DNA of 64,000 nt from assembly GCA_913020445.1 (NCBI GenBank), contig CAJWAR010000008.1, positions 1-64,000 on the forward strand, in the 5' to 3' direction. This document shows positions 1 to 8,088 of the stretch, in pieces (the stretch's first letter is position 1; each line of letters opens with the position of its first letter). Made by a program: the position numbers and the translations under genes. A model generated the notes under the pieces. It was not told the DNA's origin and did no database searches. It worked only from the letters and a program-made list of their open reading frames with translations. The DNA is from an uncultured Rhodospirillaceae bacterium (lineage in GTDB: Bacteria; Pseudomonadota; Alphaproteobacteria; Rhodospirillales; UBA2165).

Positions 1-132
1 ACCACCGGTGCCAGAAACTCTACATCAAACTGGTACATAACATGGGGGCTAGACAGCCGATGATGAGAGTTGTTTTGCTGACAAATTTCATGGCATCATT
101 TTCAGTTGATGAAATTACTTCGGATTTTGATC

Positions 133-163
133 AACCTAACCCTTCCAGCAACTGGAAGGTCAA
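133..163 (-). promoter_or_regulatory. CueR/MerR-type metal-responsive promoter, firing leftward
   Basis: Read on the minus strand there is a -35 TTGACC (158-163) and a -10 TAGGTT (133-138) separated by 19 bp. The spacer region holds an inverted repeat, CCTTCCAG-CAA-CTGGAAGG (141-159). A long 19-bp spacer occupied by a CCTTCC...GGAAGG dyad is the hallmark of copper/heavy-metal MerR-family (CueR/HmrR) promoters. The target gene should lie to the left and is cut by the window edge. A 13-codon open frame (ATG at 36-38, minus) runs off the edge and a closed 23-codon frame lies at 20-91; neither can be assigned. The regulator itself is not visible. Confidence 0.72.
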
Positions 164-281
164 TCCTAAAAAAATTATTTCGCTGACCCTAATTTGAAGA
201 ATGAAGATAGTTACAGGTTACAAATCGCCCGCTATACTCCGTCAAAATCTAACTTAAGAATGTGCTAGGAACTCAAAATAG

Positions 282-1643
282 ATGGCGAATTATGATTATG
301 ACCTGATCACGATTGGGGCCGGGTCCGGTGGCGTTCGTGCTTCCCGATTGGCTGGCGGATATGGTGCGAAAGTTGCGATTTGTGAAGAGGACCGGGTTGG
401 CGGCACCTGCGTATTGCGCGGCTGCATTCCGAAAAAACTGCTGATTTATGGCGCCCATTATGCCGATTACATGGAAGACGCGGTTAATTATGGCTGGACC
501 ATCGAGGGCGCCAGCCATGATTGGGCTAAGCTGATTGCCAACAAAAATACCGAGCTCGACCGGTTGAACGGCATCTATCTTCGCATCTTGCGCGACAACA
601 ATGTCGATCTAAAAGAGGGCCACGGCGTGCTGGTGGATGACCATACGGTCGAAATTGCTGGTGAGCGTTTGACGGCGGAAAATATTCTTATTGCCGTTGG
701 TGGCTGGCCGACCATGCCGGATATTCCCGGCATCGAGCATGTTATTACTTCCAACGAAGCGTTGGAATTGCCGGCCTTGCCGAAACGCATGGTGATTGTC
801 GGTGGTGGTTATATTGCCGTCGAGTTTGCCGGCGTTTTCTCGAGCCTCGGTGTTGAAGTTACTGAAATTATCCGCGCCGACAATATCCTCCGCGGCTTTG
901 ATATCGATATGCGGACGTCGCTGTTCGAGGAAATGGAAAAGCGCGGTATTAAAATCCTCGCTGAAACCGTGGTCGAAAGCATCGAAAAGCAGGGTGACGT
1001 GCTCAGCCTGCGACTTGGTAATGACGAAATATTGGAAACCGATTGCGTCATGTATGCGACCGGCAGGCGGGCGAATACCGATGGCCTTGGTCTTGAAGCT
1101 GCCGGCGTGGAACTGCGTGACAACGGCTCGATCATTGTTGATGAAATGAACCGCACGACGCAATCTCATATTTACGCGGTTGGCGATGTGACGGATCGCA
1201 TCCAGCTGACACCTGTCGCCATTCAGGAAGGCCACGCCTTGGCCGATATGTTGTTCAACAAAGATACGCGGACAACCGATTATTCGAATGTGCCGTCAGC
1301 CGTGTTTTCAACCCCGCCCATTGCGACCGTCGGCCTGACCGAAGAACAAGCCCGCGCTGAATTCGGTGATGTCGATATTTATGATTCCAACTTTAAACCC
1401 CTGGTGCATACCTTGTCAGGCCGGGACGAGAGATCGGTCATGAAGCTCATCGTCGAGCCCAAATCCGATCGGGTCGTTGGCTGTCATATGATGGGTTTGG
1501 ATGCGCCGGAAATTATCCAAGGGGTGGCGATTGCAATGAAGTGTGGAGCGACCAAAGCGCAGTTCGATGCAACGACGGGCATTCATCCGTCTTCGGCGGA
1601 AGAATTCGTCACCATGCGCTCCAAACGGCCTGATCCGGAGTGA
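282..1643 (+). CDS. gor: Glutathione-disulfide reductase
   Basis: FAD-dependent class I disulfide reductase that regenerates reduced glutathione with NADPH in the cytoplasm. The N-terminal FAD fold begins with GAGSGG (about residues 12-17). The redox pair C43 and C48 lies in GGTCVLRGCIPKK. A second Rossmann motif GGGYIAVE (about 174-181) is followed by an arginine (EIIRAD) that fits NADPH specificity. The C-terminal HPSSAEE (H435, E440) supplies the catalytic His-Glu dyad of the partner subunit. The length of 453 residues is normal. An AGGA-type ribosome site about 12 bases upstream supports the ATG. Divergent from the CueR-type promoter on its left, which would suit a metal or redox stress setting. 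Confidence 0.96.
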   Translation: MANYDYDLITIGAGSGGVRASRLAGGYGAKVAICEEDRVGGTCVLRGCIPKKLLIYGAHYADYMEDAVNYGWTIEGASHDWAKLIANKNTELDRLNGIYLRILRDNNVDLKEGHGVLVDDHTVEIAGERLTAENILIAVGGWPTMPDIPGIEHVITSNEALELPALPKRMVIVGGGYIAVEFAGVFSSLGVEVTEIIRADNILRGFDIDMRTSLFEEMEKRGIKILAETVVESIEKQGDVLSLRLGNDEILETDCVMYATGRRANTDGLGLEAAGVELRDNGSIIVDEMNRTTQSHIYAVGDVTDRIQLTPVAIQEGHALADMLFNKDTRTTDYSNVPSAVFSTPPIATVGLTEEQARAEFGDVDIYDSNFKPLVHTLSGRDERSVMKLIVEPKSDRVVGCHMMGLDAPEIIQGVAIAMKCGATKAQFDATTGIHPSSAEEFVTMRSKRPDPE

Positions 1644-1648
1644 GTGAT

Positions 1649-2698
1649 TTACACTGTGAAATTCAAAAACGCAGCGTAGCCCAAACCTGAAGCTATGGCG
1701 CCAATGATGGCAATTGATAGATAGCTGAAAAAGACTGGTTTTTTAACCAGCGCGTAGACGGCGACGGCGGCTGGAATACAACTGATACCGCCGCCAATCA
1801 TAAATGCCATGCCGGCTGCCGGGTTCATACCTTGCTCGATCAATCCACCAATCAATGGCAGCGCCGCAAAGCCATTGAGATAGGCCGGCACGGCGACGAT
1901 GGCTGAGATAATGATTGGTGCTAAGCCCTCGCCGCCAACCAATTTAGTGATCAAATCGGCCGGCACATATGTCAGCATTAAATTTTCCAGCATGAACGCC
2001 AAGGTTAGCCATTTGGCCAGAAAGATGAAGTTGTTCACAGCTTCGCCCGTGAATACTTCTCGACGTTCCGTGTCCTGCCAAAATTTCCAGTTAACATTGC
2101 CGCCGGATGTAATGGCAGAGGTGCCGCAGGCTGACGGCGCCGCCGTTTTAAGCGGGTCTTCAAAGAGGCCAAAGCGCTGCACCAAATAAATGCTCGCACC
2201 GCCTAATAGGCCAACGCCGATGGCCGCCACTGTTTTAGCGATGGCGAATTGGCTGCCTAAGATGCTTGCTGTCAGTAAAAACATCGAGGGGTCCATGAGC
2301 GGTGACGATAGCCAAAACGCCATGACGGCAGCGAGTGGAACACCAACGGCAAGCAAGGCGGCGATCAACGGGATAACGCCGCAGGAACAAAACGGTGATA
2401 AGGCGCCAAAGGCCGCTGCGAGGAAGATCATGGCCGCTAGATTGCCGCTAAAAACCCGGCCGACCACCGTCTCACCGCCACTTGCCTTGACGTACGCGAC
2501 TGTCCCGACAGCGAGCGCCAGGAAGGGTAAGATTTCGATGAAGTTATTTAGGGTGAAAAGGATGGTCTCAAATGCTTGATCTTTTGATATGCCTAACAGT
2601 CCCAGTGGCAGTGCGACGACCAACACCCACGCCCAGTCGACGTTCTTTTTGAACGATGCCGGGGTAACGTTTTGCAAAGCGGCGACGAGTTGGTTCAT
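1649..2698 (-). CDS. Permease, DUF318/YraQ-ArsP family
   Basis: Polytopic inner-membrane protein of 349 residues with about eight hydrophobic segments. The family signature SPFCSCGVIPL is present at about residues 101-111, with C104 and C106. Members of this permease family include ArsP, which exports trivalent organoarsenicals, and other proteins of unknown substrate; the sequence alone does not settle the substrate. The gene starts 1 base after the stop of the arsR-like gene on the same strand, so the two are almost certainly co-transcribed and translationally coupled. The metalloid-efflux role is inferred from that pairing. It ends 5 bases from the convergent gor gene. Confidence 0.85.
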   Translation of the reverse strand: MNQLVAALQNVTPASFKKNVDWAWVLVVALPLGLLGISKDQAFETILFTLNNFIEILPFLALAVGTVAYVKASGGETVVGRVFSGNLAAMIFLAAAFGALSPFCSCGVIPLIAALLAVGVPLAAVMAFWLSSPLMDPSMFLLTASILGSQFAIAKTVAAIGVGLLGGASIYLVQRFGLFEDPLKTAAPSACGTSAITSGGNVNWKFWQDTERREVFTGEAVNNFIFLAKWLTLAFMLENLMLTYVPADLITKLVGGEGLAPIIISAIVAVPAYLNGFAALPLIGGLIEQGMNPAAGMAFMIGGGISCIPAAVAVYALVKKPVFFSYLSIAIIGAIASGLGYAAFLNFTV

Positions 2699-2699
2699 A

Positions 2700-3026
2700 T
2701 TAAGCCGTTTTCATTTTAGCTAACTCTTCGTGACCAAGGCAGCAATTATCCGTGACGAAAGAAAGCAAACTGTTCATGCGGTCGTAATTGGCCCGGCAGA
2801 TAATCTCACGGCCTTTTTTTTCTTGGCTAATTAAGCCGACTTTGACCAGCTTGGCGATATGGTGATGCAGCGTCGAGCCCGGTACGTCTAAATGCGATTG
2901 AATGGCCCCGATGATGGCGCCGTCAGGACCCGCCTGCACCAGATAGCGAAACAAATGGAGACGAGTGACATTGCCGAGGGCGGCCAAACCGTTTGCGGCA
3001 TCAACTTGATGTAATATAGCATCCAT
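2700..3026 (-). CDS. ArsR-family transcriptional repressor
   Basis: Small 108-residue winged-helix regulator. The recognition region reads LDVPGSTLHHHIAKLVKVGLI (about residues 46-66), the usual ArsR layout of a helix-turn-helix with an S-x-HHHI-x-L core. Adjacent cysteines C95-C96 near the C-terminus are plausible metalloid ligands, although the canonical CVC motif of the alpha-3 helix is absent. It heads the operon with the permease 1 base downstream and is probably autoregulated through the dyad just upstream of its start. No clear Shine-Dalgarno sequence precedes the ATG, so the transcript may be leaderless or very short-leadered. Confidence 0.88.
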   Translation of the reverse strand: MDAILHQVDAANGLAALGNVTRLHLFRYLVQAGPDGAIIGAIQSHLDVPGSTLHHHIAKLVKVGLISQEKKGREIICRANYDRMNSLLSFVTDNCCLGHEELAKMKTA

Positions 3027-3032
3027 AAATAA

Positions 3033-3052
3033 CTATATATCTAGAAATATAG
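3033..3052. promoter_or_regulatory. Putative ArsR operator, 20-bp near-perfect palindrome
   Basis: The 20-base segment CTATATATCTAGAAATATAG matches its own reverse complement at 18 of 20 positions. It begins 6 bases upstream of the arsR-like ATG (3024-3026, minus), where an autoregulating ArsR protein would be expected to bind. The same AT-rich segment probably contains the promoter -10 region, so repression would be by steric block. Assignment to this ArsR is by position only. Confidence 0.6.
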
Positions 3053-3131
3053 AAATGTCAAGAGATCGGGCTATTCAACGGGCAGTGTTCCCGGTTATCA
3101 TTGAGCCAATCGGTGAATAGGGAAAACCTGA

Positions 3132-3662
3132 ATGGATTTATTAGCTCTCACAGAGAATGAAGAAACAGTTCTTATCGTTGGCTTCTTCGACATCAGGGGC
3201 TTTTCTAAATGGAGTGAAGGCCGGGTGCCGCGTGAAATGTATGATTTTGCGACCGAGCTGTTCGAGCGCACGGGTGCTCACATTAGCGAAGCTGGCGGGT
3301 ATTTGATCAAATCCATCGGTGATGCGGGGCTTTTTATTTTTCCAGCTGGTGAACCCGATAAAGCCGTACAGGCGCTGCTCGAAATGAAAAATAACTGTGA
3401 CGCGTGGCTCAAACAAATTGACTATCCGGAAGTTATGTCAGTTAAAGTTCAAATCGGTCCCGTGGCGTGTGGCTATATGCTGATCGAAGGTGAAAAACGC
3501 TTCGATATTTATGGCAAGACGGTAAATCGTGCTGCCATGATGAAAGGACACGTTTTTGCTCTGAGTGCAGACTTATTTGACGAACTGAGTGAAAACGTTC
3601 AGCAAAACTTTTCCCAATTCAATACGCCGGATGACAGCCAGATATTTATCTTTGAATACTGA
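3132..3662 (+). CDS. Stand-alone class III nucleotidyl cyclase-fold protein, degenerate
   Basis: The 176-residue protein is essentially one class III adenylate/guanylate cyclase domain without transmembrane or sensor modules. FFDIRGFSKW (D20) matches the first metal-binding strand, SIGDAGLFIF (D64) the second metal aspartate, VQIGPVACGYM the central strand and YGKTVNRAAMM the dimer/transition-state helix. N132 is kept, but the arginine normally four residues later is a methionine (M136). That arginine stabilises the transition state in active enzymes, so activity may be absent or altered and the protein may instead bind nucleotide or a partner. It sits alone between the arsR promoter and a convergent oxidoreductase. 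Confidence 0.75.
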   Translation: MDLLALTENEETVLIVGFFDIRGFSKWSEGRVPREMYDFATELFERTGAHISEAGGYLIKSIGDAGLFIFPAGEPDKAVQALLEMKNNCDAWLKQIDYPEVMSVKVQIGPVACGYMLIEGEKRFDIYGKTVNRAAMMKGHVFALSADLFDELSENVQQNFSQFNTPDDSQIFIFEY

Positions 3663-3679
3663 TAAAATTTCCCTAATTT

Positions 3680-4609
3680 CTATTTGACCTGCAACACGAT
3701 TTTGCCACGGACATGTTGGGTATCGATCAGGTCATGGGCGCGGCCGGCTTCGGTCAAAGGCATTTCCTGAAGGCTAGGAATTTTAATGGCGCCCACCTCA
3801 TAAAGCTCAACTATGCGCTCAAGATGTTTGCGATCCCGTTGGACATTTGGCCGCATTATTTCAACATCGTCGCGGGCCGGAGTGGCGTCTTTTAACAACG
3901 GCGCAATGTAAGCCATGCGGCCGCCGGGTTTTAAAACCTCAAAGCTCCGTTGATGGACGTCGCCGCCAATTAGATCAAAAATAACATCGATGCCGCTAAG
4001 AACTTCGGTAAAATCCTGGCTGTTGTAATCGATCACTTCATCTGCACCCAAGCCCTGTAAATAATCATGATTGACCGGGCTCGCTGTCGTGATCACATGC
4101 GCGCCGATATGATGCGCCAATTGCACGGCAAAACTGCCGACGCCTCCGGCGCCACCGTGAATGAGAATTTTCTCGCCAGTTTGAAGTTCAAGTGTATCTT
4201 CAATCGAGACCAATGAGGTTAAGCCCGTCAGCACGATTGCCGCGGCGGCGGAATGAGACAATGCATCCGGCTTTTTCGCCACCAGCGCAGCATCGATTGT
4301 CAGCGCTTCACAATACGTGCCCTCACTGCCCATCGGCAGGACGCCAAACACCGCATCACCCGGCGTAAACTCTGTAACATTTTCGCCGAGAGCTTTGACA
4401 ACGCCGGAAAAATCGCGGCCGATGATGTAGGGAAACGTCACATTGCCGACACCGGGACCGGTGCCCTGCCGTACTTTACTATCGGCGGGATTGACGCTTG
4501 CGGTGTGGATTTCGACCAAGATTTCCCCGGAAGTAGGGATGGGTTCTGCGATATCCGCTATCCGGAGGACTTCAGGACCGCCGAATTCATCGATTAAAAT
4601 AGCTTTCAT
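3680..4609 (-). CDS. NADPH:quinone oxidoreductase-like MDR protein
   Basis: Medium-chain dehydrogenase/reductase of 309 residues. The N-terminal GroES-like half (MKAILIDEFGGPEVL, then ASVNPADSKVR) and the nucleotide-binding motif HGGAGGVGSFAVQLA (about residues 151-165) are typical of the zinc-independent quinone oxidoreductase group. No structural-zinc cysteine cluster is seen. It probably reduces quinones or alpha,beta-unsaturated carbonyls with NADPH in the cytosol; the substrate cannot be named. It is a single gene, divergent from the DAHP synthase gene. Confidence 0.87.
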   Translation of the reverse strand: MKAILIDEFGGPEVLRIADIAEPIPTSGEILVEIHTASVNPADSKVRQGTGPGVGNVTFPYIIGRDFSGVVKALGENVTEFTPGDAVFGVLPMGSEGTYCEALTIDAALVAKKPDALSHSAAAAIVLTGLTSLVSIEDTLELQTGEKILIHGGAGGVGSFAVQLAHHIGAHVITTASPVNHDYLQGLGADEVIDYNSQDFTEVLSGIDVIFDLIGGDVHQRSFEVLKPGGRMAYIAPLLKDATPARDDVEIMRPNVQRDRKHLERIVELYEVGAIKIPSLQEMPLTEAGRAHDLIDTQHVRGKIVLQVK

Positions 4610-4725
4610 CAGATTTTCGTTTTGCCTCTTTACCTGCCTTTTTACTGGAATTAAAGACCATATGGGCGTATAGAGTGCGCCACTTTTAAAAGATTATCTA
4701 CACCTGGGAATAAAGAGTAAAGACA

Positions 4726-6120
4726 ATGGCAAACAAATGGTCGCCCGATAGCTGGCGCGGAAAACCGATCTTGCAGGTGCCGGAATATCCGGACCAGGCT
4801 AAACTCGAAGAAGCTGAGAATACGCTTTCGGGGTATCCGCCGCTGGTCTTTGCCGGTGAAGCCCGCGAACTGAAACGCCAATTGGCTAAAGTGGCCGAGG
4901 GTGAGGCTTTCCTGCTGCAAGGTGGTGATTGCGCGGAAAGTTTCCGCGAGTTTCATCCTGATAATATCCGCGACACCTTTCGTGTTTTATTACAAATGGC
5001 CGTTGTGCTTACCTTTGGCGCAGCTTGTCCGGTGGTTAAAGTCGGCCGCCTGGCCGGCCAGTTCGCTAAGCCGCGTTCCGGCGATACTGAAACCATTGAT
5101 GGCGTCGAGCTGCCAAGTTACCGCGGTGACATTATCAATGGCATCGATTTCACGGCAGAAAAGCGTGTGCCTGATCCGGAGCGCATGGTACGAGCTTATA
5201 ATCAGTCAGCCTCGACGCTCAATCTCCTGCGCGCTTTTGCGCAAGGCGGTTTCGCTGATTTGCATCGCGTTCATCAATGGAATATGGGTTTCGTTGCCGA
5301 TGATGCAATTGGTGAGCGTTATAAAGATATGGCCGAGCGGTTGGATGAGTCGCTCAACTTCATGGCGGCCTGTGGCTTAACGTCCGAAACCGCGCCGCAG
5401 TTGAAAGAGACCGATTTCTATACCTCACATGAAGCCTTGCTGCTGCGCTACGAAGAAGCGATGACCCGCGTCGATTCCCTTACCGGCGAATGGTATGACA
5501 CTTCAGCTCATATGCTGTGGGTTGGTGAACGCACCCGCCAATTGGATAACGCGCATCTCGAATACCTCAGCGGCATCGGCAATCCGATCGGCGCCAAGAT
5601 CGGACCGACGACCGAGCCCGATTATCTGATCCAACTCATCGATCGCCTAAATCCTGAGAATGAACCGGGTCGTCTAACGTTGATATCCCGCATGGGCGCT
5701 GACAAAGTCGAAGACGCTTTGCCGGCTTTGGTGCGCAAAGTAAAATCAGAAGGGCGGAGCGTCGTTTGGTCCTCTGATCCGATGCACGGCAACACGGTTA
5801 AAGCCAGCTCCGGCTATAAGACGCGGCACTTTGATCAGATCATTCGTGAAGTTGAAGGTTTCTTCGCTGTTCATAATGCTGAAGGCACATATCCCGGCGG
5901 TGTTCATTTCGAGTTGACCGGTCAGGATGTAACCGAATGTGTCGGTGGCGCTCAAGCGATTACCGAGGCCGATCTGTCGAGCCGCTATCACACCCATTGT
6001 GATCCGCGATTGAACGGCCGCCAGGCTTTGGAACTCGCTTTTGCTTTTGCTGATCGTCTGAAAGAAGAGCGCGCCGGCAATAAAGCGACTGTTATGAAGC
6101 AGGTTGTTGGTGGCATTTAG
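4726..6120 (+). CDS. 3-deoxy-7-phosphoheptulonate synthase, class II
   Basis: First enzyme of the shikimate pathway, condensing phosphoenolpyruvate and erythrose 4-phosphate. The 464-residue sequence is of the plant/actinobacterial class II (AroA-II) type: [19 protein letters not shown] at the start, GGDCAESF (metal-ligand C69), [10 protein letters not shown] (metal His), [11 protein letters not shown] (metal Glu) and HCDPRLN (metal Asp). No fused chorismate mutase or regulatory domain is visible. A weak AAAG ribosome site precedes the ATG. The dehalogenase-like gene follows after 12 bases and is probably co-transcribed, without an obvious functional link. No leader-peptide attenuator was seen. 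Confidence 0.95.
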   Translation: MANKWSPDSWRGKPILQVPEYPDQAKLEEAENTLSGYPPLVFAGEARELKRQLAKVAEGEAFLLQGGDCAESFREFHPDNIRDTFRVLLQMAVVLTFGAACPVVKVGRLAGQFAKPRSGDTETIDGVELPSYRGDIINGIDFTAEKRVPDPERMVRAYNQSASTLNLLRAFAQGGFADLHRVHQWNMGFVADDAIGERYKDMAERLDESLNFMAACGLTSETAPQLKETDFYTSHEALLLRYEEAMTRVDSLTGEWYDTSAHMLWVGERTRQLDNAHLEYLSGIGNPIGAKIGPTTEPDYLIQLIDRLNPENEPGRLTLISRMGADKVEDALPALVRKVKSEGRSVVWSSDPMHGNTVKASSGYKTRHFDQIIREVEGFFAVHNAEGTYPGGVHFELTGQDVTECVGGAQAITEADLSSRYHTHCDPRLNGRQALELAFAFADRLKEERAGNKATVMKQVVGGI

Positions 6121-6132
6121 GCTCGGCTAGCG

Positions 6133-7011
6133 ATGTTCGAAGACTTCCGTCAATCTGATATTGAAACGGATGGGGCTGTTATTCGTACCCTCGTTGGCGG
6201 CAAAGGACCGCCGTTGCTGCTGCTGCATGGCTATCCGCAAACCCATGTAATGTGGCATAAAATTGCGCCACGCTTGGCGGAAGATTTTACCGTAATCGCA
6301 ACCGATCTTCGCGGCTATGGCGATTCTTCGAAACCCGATTCCACGCCTGATCACGCACCCTATTCCTTTCGCGCCATGGCCAACGATCAAGTGCAGGTGA
6401 TGCAACAATTAGGCTTTGATGAATTTACCGTTGCCGGCCATGACCGAGGTGCCCGGACGGCGCACCGCATGGCACTTGATCACCAAGATGCCATTTCTCG
6501 GCTCGTGCTGCTGGATATCGTGCCGACATTGACGCTCTATGAGACGGCTGATCAAAAAGTCGCCACAAGCTATTACCATTGGTATTTTTTAATCCAGGAT
6601 TTTGATCTGCCGGAGCGCCTGATCGGGGCTGATCCGGAATATTATCTCCGCAAAAAAACCGGCCATTGGTCAGCAGGTGATTGTTTCACTGAAGACGCGA
6701 TGGCGGAATATATCCGCTGCTTTTCCAACCCGGAAACAATTCACGCTTCTTGTGAGGATTATCGGGCGGCAGCTTCCATTGATCTTGAGCTTGACCGAGC
6801 TGACCGGGATGCGGGTCGAACAATCAATTGCCCAACTCTCGTTCTTTGGGGTGAAAAGGGCGCGATGGGTCAATGCTATGATATGCTGGAAACCTGGCAG
6901 GACAGATGTGTGGATGTTGCCGGTAACGCACTACCCGGCGGGCATTTTCTCGCCGAAGAGGCACCCGATGAAACCTTTCGGTCGTTGAAAATTTTTTTAA
7001 AATTTAAGTGA
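6133..7011 (+). CDS. Alpha/beta hydrolase, fluoroacetate dehalogenase-like
   Basis: A 292-residue alpha/beta-hydrolase carrying the residues known from fluoroacetate dehalogenases in the expected order. These are the nucleophile D104 followed by R105 and R108 in AGHDRGAR, D128 in LLDIVP, the halide-binding H149 and W150 in YYHWYF, Y210 in CEDYRAA, and the catalytic H271 in LPGGHF. This complete halide/carboxylate pocket is more specific than the general epoxide-hydrolase signature. The expected reaction is hydrolysis of haloacetates, possibly fluoroacetate, to glycolate; related haloacids are alternatives. It directly follows the DAHP synthase gene and converges on the next gene. Confidence 0.82.
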   Translation: MFEDFRQSDIETDGAVIRTLVGGKGPPLLLLHGYPQTHVMWHKIAPRLAEDFTVIATDLRGYGDSSKPDSTPDHAPYSFRAMANDQVQVMQQLGFDEFTVAGHDRGARTAHRMALDHQDAISRLVLLDIVPTLTLYETADQKVATSYYHWYFLIQDFDLPERLIGADPEYYLRKKTGHWSAGDCFTEDAMAEYIRCFSNPETIHASCEDYRAAASIDLELDRADRDAGRTINCPTLVLWGEKGAMGQCYDMLETWQDRCVDVAGNALPGGHFLAEEAPDETFRSLKIFLKFK

Positions 7012-7013
7012 AA

Positions 7014-7937
7014 CTAACTTTTATCGATTTTCTCAAAAACGCGGTCAAGTTCGAAACAAGTTAAGCCGCTATAGTAATCTTCAAGATTTATTCGTGATTC
7101 CGGATCGGCCAAGGCGTCACGTAAATCAGAAAACATCATTTCGACCAGATTGCGAAAGCCATCATCACTGAGCTCCCAATCATCATCTACTGTGAGTTTA
7201 TTGTTGACCAGCGGAAGAAACCACTCAGCTCGCTTTTTAAGATCTTCAAAGTAAGGTGCAAACGTCACCAAAGCATCAAAACAGACTTTTTTTGCTTCCG
7301 GATCAACGTAGAGGGTTACCCAATCAAGATCGCTTTCGTCACCTTTGCTCAGACGATTGACAATGACGCGGCAGCGCGCCTGATATTGCTCCATCGCATC
7401 CGGTCCGATCATTTTATCCAACGCCATAAAAAAGCCAGGCAACACCAGGCGGGTGACGGCGTTGGTGCCATCTTCGGCGACGCGATCCTGACTAAATAGC
7501 TCGGCAAATGTGTTGACGATGACGCGGTCAAACGGAAACTTGCGGGCGTGATCGAAAGCCGCCCGTTCACGAACAAGGACATATTGTTCAAAACTTTGCT
7601 GGAAAACCGTTTCGAGCGCTTCTCTTTTGCGGTCAAACTCCCGGGACAATTGATCGATATCACCCACCGTTAAATAGCCGCCCCGTTTTTGCGCTTCCAA
7701 TTTCAAGCGGTCGGTAAATGTTGAAATGACGGTCTGGGCGAGAGCCTTGCTTTGATTACTTGGCGCCACGCCATCAACAGGCGAAGGTTCCGGCTCTGAT
7801 TCCTTCACCGGCTCGGGCGCTGGCGCAGGTGACGAAATTTCAGCGGAATTGGCTGGTTGCTGGGTTCGATCAATGTCTGATCCCATCCAAACGACCTGCT
7901 CAATCGGTTGCCCGCTTTTTGGAGTTTTATCCGCCAT
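7014..7937 (-). CDS. Conserved hypothetical protein with acidic Pro-rich N-terminus
   Basis: A 307-residue protein that I do not recognise as a named family. Residues about 25-60 are rich in Pro, Glu and Ser (low complexity, probably disordered). The rest is alpha-helical and charged, including a helical stretch around LSREFDRKREALETVFQQ. No signal peptide or membrane segment is apparent, so a cytoplasmic location is likely. An AAGGA ribosome site lies just before the ATG. It has its own upstream region, divergent from nadE. No function is proposed. Confidence 0.8.
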   Translation of the reverse strand: MADKTPKSGQPIEQVVWMGSDIDRTQQPANSAEISSPAPAPEPVKESEPEPSPVDGVAPSNQSKALAQTVISTFTDRLKLEAQKRGGYLTVGDIDQLSREFDRKREALETVFQQSFEQYVLVRERAAFDHARKFPFDRVIVNTFAELFSQDRVAEDGTNAVTRLVLPGFFMALDKMIGPDAMEQYQARCRVIVNRLSKGDESDLDWVTLYVDPEAKKVCFDALVTFAPYFEDLKKRAEWFLPLVNNKLTVDDDWELSDDGFRNLVEMMFSDLRDALADPESRINLEDYYSGLTCFELDRVFEKIDKS

Positions 7938-8088
7938 ATTTCCTTCATAGCGATTTATCCCTCGGATTGCTAGGGCATTGTCTTGAACTTGTCCCGAACA
8001 TGTATTGACTGGGTTATAGGCGTCCTCTAATGCTTACCCGCCCAATTGGTGGTGGCATTGTATTTTTTGTGTATTTCGGGAATGGCGG

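Noticed and set aside
20..91. 23-codon minus-strand frame downstream of the CueR-type promoter, and an open frame from 38 to the left edge
   Set aside because: Neither has a ribosome site or a recognisable product; the window edge prevents a decision, so no gene is called.
609..1235. 208-codon open frame on the minus strand
   Set aside because: It lies entirely antisense to the clear glutathione reductase gene and has no recognisable domain or ribosome site.
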